From Cymodocea nodosa (lineage: Eukaryota; Streptophyta; Magnoliopsida; Alismatales; Cymodoceaceae), in NCBI GenBank assembly GCA_036874045.1, contig CM072337.1:21364001-21428000 (forward strand): a DNA stretch of 64,000 bases, given 5' to 3'. The number at the start of each line of letters is the position of its first letter. The first letter of the stretch is position 1. Below are positions 22,126-34,763 of this stretch, in pieces. The notes under the pieces are model-generated. The model saw only the letters and a program-made list of their open reading frames with translations, made no database searches and had not been told where the DNA came from. Position numbers and translations under genes: made by a program.

Positions 22126-24206
22126 GTCCCTTCGAGTTAGGTTGTTTGAATGTATTTTACAATAATATGTAACAGTCCTCGTTCTCCTCAAATATGGGGG
22201 TATGAAAAGAGGTCCTTTCCTTTATCCAACAAGTGTATTTGGAAGACAAACATCATGCTGCCTGGATCGAACAACCAATGTTATCGTAGCACCGAGCATG
22301 AATATGGACTTGAGAAGGCCACACAAATAACTAATGCAGACCAAGTTACAATTTCGATCGATTCAACTAAAGTTGTTTGACATTTAAGATCTCCTCCAAC
22401 TTGGAATTTATAGAGTTAGAATCTAACGAATTTCCTTTACCAAACGATGTCACCTACTAATGTAATATAAATTCAAAGACGAGCATGGATGGATCTTACT
22501 TCAAAACTTAACTAGAGAAACACAAGCATGGATGTATATAATAAATAAATTCATAGAAACAGAGGTATGAAAACACGCTTAAAGCCCGACGAACATGCAG
22601 ATGAATCATCTTTCTCTTCTCCGTCAATGTTAACTCCGACTTCTTCGTTAACTTCCCAAAAAAAATTTCATGTGGATGGTGGGGGTAGATTTTGAGTTTT
22701 ATTACGATACTTTTGTGGTACGTGAACTGTTGTAACGTATATGTGATCAACCTAAGCTTGATACGGTGTTTGCCCCAGCATCACCGCTTAACCATCATTC
22801 CATCCATAAATAAGAGTGGACCAAAAGTGCGATAGCAATTCCAACTAAATTACTATCTTTTACGTTACTGAAAGCATTTAATTTGATTGAACTTCATAAA
22901 TAATACTGTTAATATCATTACCGTCGTTCAAATTATCTATCTAAAGAGAAGTAAGTTCGATAATGTCAATCAATATCGAGAATATATTCTAAAAATAAAA
23001 TTTGTATTAATCTAAAAAATTACGATAACCATTGCATGTCAAACAAAATTAAAAAAAAAAAAAGAAAAAAAAAAAAGAGGAATTGAGATTAGGGAGGACA
23101 AAGTCGGTCGTAGAATTTCACGTCTATCAGTTGCCAGCTGGGAGTTGCCCTTCGTGAATAATGAACGAAAAAACAAAACTTCCGTCCGGTGATGTAAAAA
23201 TCTTTTCTTTTCCTCGGCTGACGACAACCTTTGAATGATGTGCTTTAAATAATTTGCCCACCACATAAACGGAAACTTCCTTCCCTGGGCGATCGACGTA
23301 AAAAACTAACGCCCGTTTCGCCTTCAATCGCTGAGCATCACACATTTCTAATATTGCAAATAAAATATTTTTTTTTTAAATAAAAAAAAAAGAAAGCATC
23401 ACGCGGTTGTATTAAATTTCTCCAAAGCGGGTGACGTTACGGTGCACCAACCCAAAAATTGACTTCTCCTTATTTACTACCTTAATGTCGATAATAAAAC
23501 CATCCAATATGTCATATCACGACTGCGATTGCAGGATTTCAAATGTACGTTGCGGTAGGGTATACCATAGATTTTGAGCATTCGATCGTCCAATTTTGAT
23601 ATATCTGAGTGTGTTCATGCTGTATGCGTGTTTGGTTCTTTCTTTCCACAAGGAGAAATAAAAAATAAAAAATTTGATGCATTTTTTATATATGTCGTGA
23701 CAGTGGTAAGATGTGTTTGATTCAAATTAATTCTTTAAGTTTAAAATCCATTTTATGTTTTTTTTTTATTAAAAAAAGGACTCCTCTTTCAAGGATCATA
23801 ATTAAAAGGCGTTACACAAAATCGAATTGATTAACAGAGTCAAACATTTGTAACGTTTTTTTATAACAATAATTTTTTATATCTGTGAAAATTTATATTT
23901 TAATAAGAACCGCAAAACATTGCTATTTCTAAACAACGAAATTATTATAAATGATTAGTTACTAAACCTTTGTAACGTCCATATATATATATCTTTTGTT
24001 ATAAATTCATATTTCAATATTATATAATTCAAGTCAAATCATATTGCACCGACGATGATAATTTTTATGTTCATTAGAATTAAAATTTCAGTAAAAATCA
24101 AGAATAATGTCTTGATCAATTATGTCGGTATTCGAGAACGAAGAGTGATAAATTTAAATGTATTGCGAAAGATCAAACATGTACAATAGATTTGAGACTC
24201 TGATAG
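22126..24206. other. Intergenic, no gene recognised
   Basis: AT-rich spacer. Frames at 22150-22380 (plus), 22508-22750 (minus) and 23039-23345 (minus) have no recognisable domain. The last part contains A/T homopolymer runs. I see no supported element boundary. Confidence 0.5.
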
Positions 24207-24394
24207 TGAATTATTTTAAGTAATCAAAGATTTTTTTGTCTTTAATCATTTTAATTACTTCTATTTATAGTCATTTAAAAGATTAACTACATCTACCATC
24301 TCTATCTATACCTCTCTTCTTTAATTTCTGGTAATCATTAAAAATTAAAATTAAAATTAATTTAAAATTTAATAATTTTTAACCAATTCCAACA
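24207..24394 (-). mobile_element. Decayed LTR, same type as that at 847-1038
   Basis: It has the same order of blocks as the 847-1038 LTR: a degenerate primer-binding site (ctctgatagtg, 24198-24208), then gaattattttaagtaatcaa, ctatttatagtcattt (TATA box on the minus strand), gattaactacatctaccatctc, and the terminal ccaattccaaca. Length is 188 against 192 bp. The internal gag/pol is missing or unrecognisable here. Confidence 0.55.
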
Positions 24395-26260
24395 AATTAA
24401 ACCCCAAAGTCAAACAAACAAAACCGATCCATGTTTTGGCAGGATGCTAATTATATATATGTGTGTGTACCTGCCGACCTGCCTGAGTTTTTATTTTTCA
24501 AAAATTCTTTAGTTAATTATATACATCAATATAAAAAAAATAAAAAATTTAATTCACACATCTCCGTGTATAAAATGGTTTTACCCTTATTCTTTTCCTC
24601 CGGTATTTTCCCTCTCGCTTCTATTATTAATCTTACCTGAATGGTTATATATTGAATTAGGTAAGATCTTCTGCCTCAATCCTATTCCTGTCTTGCACTG
24701 CACCAAAAACATCAAGAACTCCGCTGGAATCATATTTGATCTGGTAAAAGTGTGAATCTTGGGGTTAACCACGATGTATCCATCATTCCATTAAGATGCG
24801 GAGACTTTGAATTAACAAGATTTAATGGCTCGGTTGATCAATAATAGTTACATGTATCGCATTTACTATAATTGGAATTTTGATGAACGTAAAAAATCTA
24901 TCATTATCAAAAAAGTAACACCACTATCGTAAGACATTATAATTCTTCTTCATAGTTCAGATGGGTGAGAAATTAAAAAAAAAAATTGTTCTAAGAAGAC
25001 CGGACCAAATCGAAGTCCTACAAAAATACAAACATAAAGCATAAAAAAGAGGTCAAACCTTGAGGCCGAGAACTTTGAACTAACAACTATACCAAATTAA
25101 TCAAAGATAATAGTACGTGCTTAAATGGCGAAGGTTTTGAATCGACTTAATTCTAACAAGATCGATCAGAAGATTATTTTTCTAATTTTTGCGTTCGCTA
25201 AGAATTAAACCTTCATAGAAGTTGCGATTGTACGTCATTGATTTTAATCAACTAAGGCATTAGAATTAGCCGTGAGTGCAATTCCTTTCGAAAGTTAGTT
25301 AGAATATCGAAGAATGAAAAGAAAAAAGCATTGGTAAAAACCTACGTTGTATTTTTTTCTTGGTTTTTGTTTTTGAGTGTTTTCTTTCTTCCTTTCCTTT
25401 GGTCTTGAATTTTGTTCGAATAATTATATTATCTCTAACTTTGCTGACTTTTCTAGTTGTATTTAACTTATTTAATTACCTGCTTTTCCGATAAAAAAAA
25501 GAAGAAGAAAAACTTCTGCTGAAAGAACGAAGACGTGAGGCACCCGACCCAAGTACGGGCACGTGCAAATAATTGATCAAAGTCGACCGCCGACGACGTG
25601 CGCCACCCATTTTAGGAAAAAAAAGGGAAAAGGGGGCAATCACCTCGATATAAGATAGCGTCCCATCAAAAGGCTAACGAGTCTCCATTTATGACATTGA
25701 TTAATTGACTAAGTATCGGTAATTAACGCCCATTAAAACATAGAACCGCGTTTTGCGTTTGATTCGGTCAAGGGCGTACTCCAAACCGGCTTGCTCCGGG
25801 TCCCCAGTTACCAAAGCCCGGGTTCGGGTTCGACTCCATTGTCGCCCGGCCCCGGTGATCAATGCTTCGTTTTTTTTTTTTTATATTCTTAACGAAGTTA
25901 GTTATATTTAATATTTCCACCCCGCTTTCCGAACAATAAAAAAAAGGGTGTCCCGTTTCACTTCTGTAGCCAACCTGTGCGTCGTATGCTGTCTCCTCCT
26001 GCCTAGCGCGTCTTGTGCACGTACAGCACCACCTCTTTTCTTTGGTTTCTCTAGTTGAATAATCACCTTTTGTTTTATCCTTCGAACAAGTATCCAAATG
26101 GCGACGGTGGATTTTTCTCCATCAACCCAAGCAGCCGTGTAGACCATTTCTAAACCACCACTGCTACACTTCATCCAAATCTTTATCTTTTTCCGTCGTC
26201 CAGAATCGGTGTTCTTCACTCACACCAACAATTTGTCCACGTTACCCTTTGATTTCCACC
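24395..26260. other. Intergenic, upstream of the NHL gene
   Basis: No gene was recognised. The last 700 bases are GC-richer and are presumably the NHL promoter; they include a TTGACT W-box-type core near 25706-25711 and a GACCGCCGAC stretch near 25585. The frames here on the minus strand overlap low-complexity promoter sequence and show no domains. Confidence 0.45.
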
Positions 26261-26267
26261 TATAAAA
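26261..26267 (+). promoter_or_regulatory. TATA box candidate of the NHL gene
   Basis: TATAAAA at 26261-26267, preceded by a C-rich ttccacc, lies 48 bases before the ATG at 26309. A start 25-32 bases downstream would give a very short leader of about 10-20 bases, so an upstream start is also possible. Confidence 0.5.
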
Positions 26268-26308
26268 AATCCAGCACACACCAGCCAAAGGCTGCCACCA
26301 CCTTCACG

Positions 26309-27115
26309 ATGTCGGAGAAGGTCGATTATGGCGCCCGAGAGCTCTGGGACAAGGAGACCGTCGCTTCTGCTTCTACGCCGCCACCAGAGGAGACGAAACC
26401 AATCCTCCCGCCCCCCAACTACGTCATCCAGATCCCCAAGGACCAGATCTACCGCATCCCACCGCCAGAGAACGCCCACAAGTATAAGCTCTACACTCGC
26501 CGCGCCGAGCGGCGCCGCCGCAGCCGACCCTGTTGCCGCTTCCTACTCTGGTTCATAGCCGCAATCCTCTTCCTCGCCGTCGCCGTGGGGATCACCGCGG
26601 GAGTGCTCTACCTCGTGTTCCGCCCCAAGCTCCCTTCCTACTCCATCGAATCCCTCGCCGTCTCGGGCCTTAACCTCTCCACTCTTGGCAACATCTTCTC
26701 CCCAGAAATCGACGTCGCGGTGAGAGCCGAGAACCCGAACCATAAGATCGGGATCTACTACAAGGACAAGAGCTCCATCCGCGCGTTCTACTCCGACCTG
26801 GAGCTCTGCAGCGGGAAGTGGCCGACGTTCTACCACGGGAGGAGGAACACGACCGTGGTGCACGTCGCGTTGCTGGGGTCCCGAATCGAGCTGTCGAAGG
26901 CCGTGCGGGAGGAACTGGCGGCAGAAGAGAAGCGCGGGGCGGTGCGGCTCAGGATCCTCCTGCATGTTCCCGTTCGTTTCAAGTTCGGGGCGGCAACAAC
27001 TTGGACTCTCACCGTGAAAACCCGGTGCGAAGTGACGGTCGACAAATTGGGGAAGAAGGCTAAGATCAAAGATGGTTCCAAGTGCAAGGTCTACGAGGTG
27101 AAACCGTTCTCCTGA
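26309..27115 (+). CDS. NDR1/HIN1-like protein (NHL6/NHL13-like, LEA14-type domain)
   Basis: An intronless GC-rich gene for 268 residues. NHL proteins sit in the plasma membrane and act in defence and abiotic-stress signalling. Residues 1-60 form a Pro-rich cytosolic tail; 62-77 are strongly basic with a CC pair. One membrane segment spans about 79-104 (type II topology), followed by FRPKLPSYSIESL, the usual start of the outer LEA2-type domain. The family motif NPNHKIGIYY is at 142-151, a possible N-glycosylation site is in RRNTTVV, and a conserved Cys-containing C-terminus ends in KCKVYEVKPFS. I chose the ATG at 26309 because the frame further upstream has no ATG and includes the TATA box. 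It is closest to the NHL6-like group by the FRPKLP and NPN motifs; the exact orthologue is uncertain. Confidence 0.9.
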   Translation: MSEKVDYGARELWDKETVASASTPPPEETKPILPPPNYVIQIPKDQIYRIPPPENAHKYKLYTRRAERRRRSRPCCRFLLWFIAAILFLAVAVGITAGVLYLVFRPKLPSYSIESLAVSGLNLSTLGNIFSPEIDVAVRAENPNHKIGIYYKDKSSIRAFYSDLELCSGKWPTFYHGRRNTTVVHVALLGSRIELSKAVREELAAEEKRGAVRLRILLHVPVRFKFGAATTWTLTVKTRCEVTVDKLGKKAKIKDGSKCKVYEVKPFS

Positions 27116-29375
27116 TCGGCACACCAGACAAACCACAATGCCTTGATTCTTCTTTATTTCCTTGCTTGCGATCAAATTAATCGCAAATACACTTTTTGTA
27201 ATTTTTTTTTCCCTTTCGGCTTCTCAGATTTAATGCCGTAAGATCATTGACTTATGTATAGATGACAGGGCGCCAGACATACATGTATACTACGTACTTC
27301 GTGATGACGACGGATTGGCTTATTCTTCTTTTATTTCCCATAGACCCTGCTATATATGGTTCTGCCGATCCATCCGTCGACTATTATATTAACACCTGCA
27401 AGGACCTTATCATTTGGAGACATTCTCAAACCAAGTATAAAACGATTCAGGTTTAACATATATAAGAAAGCGTCGATGCACACTGAATACAGCAAGGCGT
27501 ATATATACATATATATACTAATGATGGCGACTTCTTCTTCTTCTTCTTCCCTACGAAGGAATAGTCAATGTCTTCTCGGGGTTTCCTTCGTCTCATCATG
27601 ATATTGAAAGCAAATTATCGAAAATGTAGCATCCCATCCTACTACAAATCTTGGTTTCAACGAGAAAATGTAACCAATCAAAGCAACAACATTCATAATT
27701 AACAGAAAAATATTGGGTTTACGTTGTGATCAGCACTCAGCAGGCATATCTAATTTACAAGAGAAAACTGATGTGCCCTTCCTTTGGTTTTTGGCTTTCG
27801 TCTTAAACTTTCTTTGATCCTTCCTTGTTTCTGTCATAAAGTTTCATTTTGTTGTTAAACTTGTTACGTGCACAACTTTACCTTTGCTGTAACTTTACAT
27901 TTATGATTTTTAATTTCAAATTTACTTTTACAGTGATAAATCAAAGTCAACGCATGTGAAAGAAGCAGCAAACGTGGAAAACGTAATTCCTGTTGTCTTC
28001 TCCTTCTTCTTTCTACAGATTGTTTCAGCTTCCGATAATCATGACGCTTGAAATTGATTAGATTCGTTGGAGGATGCAGACACCTTAATACACTCATCGT
28101 CAATATTTCCTGATTCAGTTTCTTAACCGTCGGAAGAAATAAAATTACCGTTATTTGTTAAGTATTGACTTTTACGTACCTAAATATGTATATATTGGTT
28201 AAAATTATTTGGGAGGGCCTTCACCTCGGCCAATTCCACGGTAGACTCCCCTTATTTAATCATTTCAAAGCCTGCGCATGATGACTCTTATTTAAAACAA
28301 CCAACAAATGAGAGATTAAAGTATTAAACCCTGATACGACTGATATTTGCGATGATGTGCTGGACCTGACACGTTCTTAAGACACAAATTTCTTGTGGCA
28401 CAGAACCACGCGCTTTTTTTCACAATTGATAATACTTTGAAGAAGAGTGTACAGATGAATTGGTAATACTTTGAAGAAGAGTGTACGGATGCCACTCGTT
28501 ACTAATCGATTAGTTCATTGCAGTTGGATAGTCGATTTCAATGGCGTCAGAGTTTAATTGGTCACGAAAGTTTTTTTTTTTTTTGAAAAAAAAAAAAGAT
28601 GAACGAGAAAGACGAAATACTTACCTTGTGGTTGGAGTTCTCCAGTTAAGATCGTTACTTGTTTGGTATCTAATTTACCTCGCAAAAAAGAAAGACGAAA
28701 TACGTAGAGAGAGGAGAATTAATATATAATAACGGTAACAATTGAAATCATTTATATCAGTAAACATTCGGTCTTTTATTTAATAATAATAATAAAGAAG
28801 CTGCATACACCTTTAAAGGCTAGTAATTTCTTATATGACTGACTTCTCCAACCCAATAACATTACTTGCGCACCCATTGTTTAATCAGTTCCAATAATCT
28901 TGGGTGATTTTTCATCTAGCTATTAACCTTCTTGCATGTGCTATCGTTTTTCACCGATCAACCTCGTCCAAGTCCTAAATCCTAATAAGAGGAAACACTA
29001 GATTTCTTCCTCACGCCCCTCCACCATTAATCTTCTTAACAAATCAAGCCATGAAGTTATATCACAGATCTAGGTGGCTAGTTTGAACAATGTGAGCAGG
29101 TTCTCCTCTTCCTCTCAGCACTTATCTGAGATTATTCCTGTATCATTTGTGACCGTAATAAAACGTGTTCGTGTTAATTCGGTGATTAAAAAATCACACA
29201 ATAAAGGATTCTTAAAGTGAAGCAGAAAAAGAAACAAGCATTTCATACGAACAACTACAAAAATTTAATTAATCAAAGATGACGGTGCTTAAAATTTCTT
29301 TTAAAATTAAACCTTAAAAACGTAAAAATATTACTATTATTAAAAATAATTTTTTCATGGTATAGAATTTTACAA

Positions 29376-29406
<31 letters not shown>

Positions 29407-30039
29407 TTTAAGATCTTTACACCGAAATTTAAATCTTAATACAAATAATACCGTCATGAGTTGAATGTAAGAATGATTTAAACATGACGAAAAGTCAGTC
29501 CGTGGAACTTCGCTTGACGGCCTATCAATCACCCTTCGGAAAGCTTCGTCGCCCGATGTCCTGCAACCCTTCGGAAAGCTTCATTGCCCAACGCAGCACA
29601 AGATCCAACCGCCCGCGACACCCTTCGATCCAATCACCCTTGTCACCTTCCCTTGGTGATCTTTATCTTCTCTCAATTTTTGGCTTGTGTTCGACGACGT
29701 ATTTCACACCTTGCATTCATCCATGTTATATACACCACATTGAATAAAATACATGGAGATTTATGCACATTACTCTCATACTCTGATTATGCTCTGCAAT
29801 TTTAAGTTGTAGCCTGCACGGTGAGAAACGGTAGCTGTTCTGAAGCAAATAATTACCTTCCTCTATGGCTAAAAACATTAAGCAGAGCGGAGCTTAACGA
29901 AAATAGTGAACATGACACAGATATATGCAAAATGCTGGTGCCACACGATCAGGGACTACGATACTCCGGACGCTCACGGATAGGGTAGTCGTACTGCTCC
30001 TGTTTCTCTTCTTTCGACAGGATTCAACGTTACTTTGTT
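27116..30039. other. Intergenic, no gene recognised
   Basis: Begins with the NHL 3' untranslated region. It contains a short (CTT)n run near 27528-27549 and a duplicated 27-base phrase around aatactttgaagaagagtgta near 28430 and 28465. An (AAT)n microsatellite lies at 29375-29406. Two copies of cccttcggaaagcttc(a/g)t lie near 29530 and 29568. Short frames here show no domains. The left end of the copia element beginning near 30040 could not be placed. Confidence 0.5.
29375..29406. repeat. (AAT)n microsatellite
   Basis: About ten uninterrupted taa/aat units in AT-rich intergenic DNA. Confidence 0.9.
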
Positions 30040-33000
30040 TTTTCTCACTCCTATGCAAAAGTCGACATACTCAAAGTTTTGTCTATTCATGAGTTGATGC
30101 ACATTGTCGACGACCACATTCCGCCAACAAAGGAGGGTGAAGCACCTTCTCTCGATTGCTTTGGCTGGTCATGCACTGACCATTTGGTCCTAAGTTGGAT
30201 AAAGGCCACTATTCATCCATCCGTTCAAATGATCTCGTCTGCCACGACACAAGAGGCATGGTCGCTGCTAACTAAATGTCTGTCAGTCGTCTCTAAAACT
30301 TACATTCGCACATAGAGAGATCAACTTCATGCACTTAAGAAGATAGACTCTCAATCAATAGCGGACTACCTTCTCTCTACCAAACACATTGTCAAACCAA
30401 TGGAGTCTGCTGATACAGCAATCTTGGACTCAGATCTTATCAAGTTCATCACCGACGGACTCAAGTGAAGAGTATAAAGGCTTTCTTACGTCTCTTCACT
30501 TTAACTCGTCCATTGAGTTGGACGAGTTTTATGACCTCTTGCTCCAAGAGGAATATTTGATAAAGTGTATTGTTGTTCCAAGTGCTTTTGCTATCACTTC
30601 TCGGTCCGTTTCTAGGTCTCAATCATCGGACAACCAAGGCCAAGGAAGTCGTCATAGTGGTGGCCGTTCCAGACATCGTGATGGTCAATTTCCAAATCAG
30701 GATCGTGGACATTAGTGGACGCCAACGTATATTGTTTCAGCATCCATTGCTACGCATGTGTCATGCCAAATTTGTAATCGCATGAGACATACAGCACACA
30801 CATGTCATGAGCGGTGGAATTTTGCATACAATGCTATGTTGTCCATCAATTTGGTCACATGACCATGCATAATCCAGACTAATGCAACAGATCATATGAT
30901 GCCACAATTTCATCAAATGCAATCAGTTGAGCCGTACACAGGTAATAAAGTGGTAATAGCCAGGCTCTTCCTATCAAGCATGTTGGGTCGTCTTCTCTTT
31001 CAAACAATCTTCATCTTTGTAATATCCTTCATGTTCCAGATCTTGCACAAAACTTACTTTCAATTCATAAGTTTGCAAAAGATAATCAATGTTATTTTCA
31101 TCTTGATGACAATGGTTTCTCCATAAAGGACAAGGTGACCCATCACACACTTCTTAGTGGCCCAAGCAACAATAGCACCTATCGAGTTACCGCTCACAGT
31201 GCATTCTCTGCTTGTTCATGTTCATCATTATGGCATTGTCAGTTGGGGCATTCCTCCCTTCCATATCTCCACTCAACTCTTCGTCGCGTCAGCCTCCATC
31301 TTCGTTCATCGTCATCATCATGTCGTGTGTGCCCTCTTGGTAAGGCACACAAGTTGCCTTTTTCTCGTAGTCTAACCACCGCCGTCGAACCTCTTACACT
31401 ACTCTAACTTGATGTATGGGGTCCGACCCCAGTCGTGATGTCTAGTTTCCGTTATTATTTATCAATCATGGATTCATATTCATGTTACACCTGGTTGTAT
31501 CCTCTCATTAATAAATCGGATGCATTCGTTTGTTTCAAAAATTTTGCTACCATGGTTGAAAATCTCTTTTCAAAAATCGTTAAAATTATTCGAATTTTCA
31601 AAATCTTTCCTTTCGAGAGTTTACAAATTTTAAGGGTATTGTCCACAGATTTTCTTTCCCTTACACGTCATCCCAAAATGGTATCGTTGAATGAAAACAC
31701 CGCTACCTCACTAACGTTGGGCATTGCCTCTTGTTCACAACTGGCATCTCTCTTATTTATTGGTTCTATGCCTTCCAAACCACTTGTTTCCTTATAAATT
31801 GTATTTCTTCATTGGCAAGTCCCTCTCCTTATAAACTTCTTTTTGGTAATCCACCTGATCTTTCCTAATTAAAGGTATTTAGGGGTTCCACACCAACCAT
31901 CATCAAACAAATTAACCCCACAATCTCTTCCTTGTGCCATTTTAGGATATCCGTTACATCACAAATGATATTATTGCCTTGACCTCTCAAATCGCAAGAT
32001 TCTAATATCCAGGCATATTCTCTTTCATGAAAATAATTTTCCATTTAAAGAGAGTGATCTTACTTCAACGGAAAATTCCTTATTAAATTTATTCAATTCT
32101 CCATCTTACATGCCATTACAACCTCTTGTTGCTCCTCTTTCCATGGCGGATACACTATCATCACCCACCTCTCCTTTAAATCTTCATCCTTTTGTGGCTC
32201 AGTCTCCTAGTCAATCAACTCCTCCTTGCCTATGCCATTTATCATCACCATACCGTGATATCTCTCCAGTCTCGATTGCACTTACAGCTTCTACATTGAC
32301 ACCTGTTGAAATGATGCAGGAGGTGTCCGTTTCTTTTGCTCAAGTTTGCCGCTTACATCAATGGCAACAAGTCGTAGAAATGAAGTTTCATGCTATTCAA
32401 CAAAATGGGGCATGGGACCTTGTCCCTCCACCAACAAATTGTCCCATTGTCGGCACAAGGTGGGTATACAAGGTGAAGCGTCGTGCCAATGGTATCATCA
32501 AGCAACATAAGGCTCATCTTATGGCACAAGGATACGCACAACGCCACGACATTGACTTTTGTGAGACATTTAATTTAGTTGTAAAGCACAACATAATCTG
32601 GATCATCTTGTCACTTACTGCTATGTTCTAGTGGGAATTTCACCAACTGAATTTGAAGAATGTCTTTTTTAATGACTATCTTTAGGACGAGGTTTACGTT
32701 AAGCAACCATTGGGATTTGTTCATTCTAGATTTCCCAATCATGTGTGCCAGCTATGCAAGGCTCTCTATAGTCTTCAACAATGTCCACGTGCATGGTATG
32801 AGTGTCTACAGTCTTTTCTAACATCTATTGGTTTTTGCACTAGTCTTGTAGATTCGTCTTTGTACATTTGGTGCTTTGGACCACATGTCATTCTTGTCTT
32901 GGTCCATGTGGATGACATCGTTGTCACTGATTCTCATTGTCCCTCCATGAATACATTTATGGAGTCACTTGAGCGCACATTTGATTATCGTCAACTTGGA

Positions 33001-33582
33001 TGCTTGGAACATTTCATTGGCTTGCAATTTGCTTATACCGGTTCAACTATTCATTTAATACAAATCAAGTACATCGTTGATCTTCTACATCGCAGAAGGA
33101 TGTCCAATTAGTGGCAACACCATTGGAAGGAGGAGTACACTCGCAACCACAAGATGGTGATCCTCTTGACAATATCACAACTTATTGGTGTATGGTTGGT
33201 GGATTATAATACCTCACGCTGTCACAATTAGATTTGGCTTACGTCGTTCATCATCTTTCTCAGTTCCTACAAGCTCCAACGACGATGCATCTTCAGGTAG
33301 TGAAACGTATTTTGTATTATGTCAAAGGAGCATTGAATATGAGACTATTTTCCGAGCATCTTCTCCGACGCTCACAACCTATTCAAATGTCGATTGGACT
33401 GGTGATCTCAATGATCGTCAGTCTATCATAGGTACCTGCCTATTCATTGGAGCAAATCTTGTTTCGTGGACTTCGCGCAAACAACTAACTGTTTTGCACG
33501 CCAAGTATAGAGTCAAAGTACCGTGCACTTGCTTCCGCTTCCTTTGATATTCTTTGATTTTGTTATTTACTCTATGAACTTA
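30040..33582 (+). pseudogene. Ty1/copia retrotransposon, gag-pol remnant, left part
   Basis: Gag-like sequence lies at 30079-30480. The pre-integrase/integrase zinc region (LWHCQLGH, then CPLGKAHKLPF) is at about 31230-31360 and the integrase core (VWGPTPV, YYLSIMD) from about 31410. Reverse transcriptase is at about 32390-33100, with GTRWVYKVKRRANG and the catalytic VHVDD at 32902-32916, and RNase H at about 33380-33582. The domain order is that of Ty1/copia. Stops and frame shifts occur throughout, for example at 32629-32631 and within RNase H at about 33510, so it cannot encode a polyprotein. The Harbinger element at 33583 interrupts RNase H; the rest resumes at 37598. LTRs were not identified. 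Confidence 0.85.
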
Positions 33583-33779
33583 GGGGGGATTAGTGTCTAA
33601 TGAAATTCAACTGACGTAAAGGAAAATCGTTGAATTTCGTTATAATGTAGTTAGTGTGCACAATATTGAAGGAAAAGGAAAACGTAAATTTACCGACATA
33701 TAAATATGTAATTTTACCTTTACTCTTCCCTCATTTCCGACCTACCATGTTCTAGAAATTTTTCACCCTTACATCCTCC

Positions 33780-34135
33780 TCGTCGCTCGCATCTATCGTT
33801 CGCATCTGTCGTTGCCCGCATCCGTCGCTCTTCGCCCCTCCTCACGCTTGCAACGATCGCATCCGTCGCGACCGCTTGCAGCGGAAGCTCGTAGCCCCTA
33901 CATCCAAAGCTCGCAGCGCGTGCATCCGTCACAACCGCATCCGAAGCTCACAGCCTTCGCGTCTGTCACGACCGCTCTCAACCGTTGCAGTCATCGCTCA
34001 CGGTCGCTGTTGCCGCATCCATCGCTGCCACTGCATCCACCGCTGCCGCCGCATCCGAAGCATGCAGCCCCCGCATCCATCGCTACCGCTACCGCCGCAT
34101 TCGCTGCGACCACTGCCATTGCTGACGCTCAGTTT
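33780..34135. repeat. GC-rich degenerate repeat block inside the Harbinger element
   Basis: Irregular units built on ccgcatccgtcgc / ccgcatccatcgct recur many times in an element that is otherwise AT-rich. Long frames on both strands (33720-33932 minus, 33812-34214 plus) follow from the repeat and show no domain. Confidence 0.6.
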
Positions 34136-34374
34136 GTGCCTCTGTAAATTCTGTTTGAAATTCTGTTTTAAATTCTGTTTTCATCGTATGTATTTGTTTG
34201 TTAGTATAATGTAATGTATGTTTTCATCGTATGCATTTGTTTGTTAGTATAATGTTTGTTAGTATAATGTCGTTGATACTGAATGCTTTGTTCAATCTGC
34301 CGTTGATAGCTCTTTGTCTTGATACTGAATGTTTTGATCAATCTGCCGTTGATATTGAAATTATGTATTTGTTT

Positions 34375-34575
34375 TGATCAGTTGGTATGTTTTGATCCAC
34401 GAAAATGTGGTTATTGTAATTTAAGCAAATGTACTGAAATTATGTATTTGTTTGTTAGTATGTTTTGATCCACGAAAATGTGGTTATTGTAATTTAAGCA
34501 AATGTACTGAAATTATGTATTTGTTTGTTAGTATGTTTTGATCCACGAAAATGTGCTTATTGTAATTTAAGGATG
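34375..34575. repeat. 73-bp tandem repeat in the Harbinger left arm
   Basis: The phrase ttttgatccacgaaaatgtg recurs at 34390, 34463 and 34536, exactly 73 bases apart, with the intervening gttattgtaatttaagcaaa also repeated. This gives about 2.5 units. More diverged direct repeats (gttttcatcgtatg, caatctgccgttgata) precede it from 34150. Confidence 0.85.
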
Positions 34576-34763
34576 CTAAAAGTTGCATTGTTGTGTCATT
34601 TCGATATGGTTTGCTTTCATTTTCAAATATTGAGTAGATTGACAAAATATATTATGTTTTTGCAAATCTCATAATCTTCTGTCAGAGTAGTTAATTAATA
34701 TTTGATCTTATGTAGTAAATAAGTACTCTTGATAGAGGACGAGGTAATAGAGGATGAACTTAT

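Noticed and set aside
25815-25850. tRNA-like B box (gggttcgactcc)
   Set aside because: No A box at proper distance and no acceptor or anticodon stem could be paired.
26543-27175. Long minus-strand frames under the NHL gene
   Set aside because: Shadow frames caused by the GC-rich third positions of the real plus-strand gene.
34375-34575. CRISPR-like regular repeat
   Set aside because: Contiguous 73-bp tandem repeat with conserved 'spacers' inside a plant DNA transposon, so not a CRISPR array.
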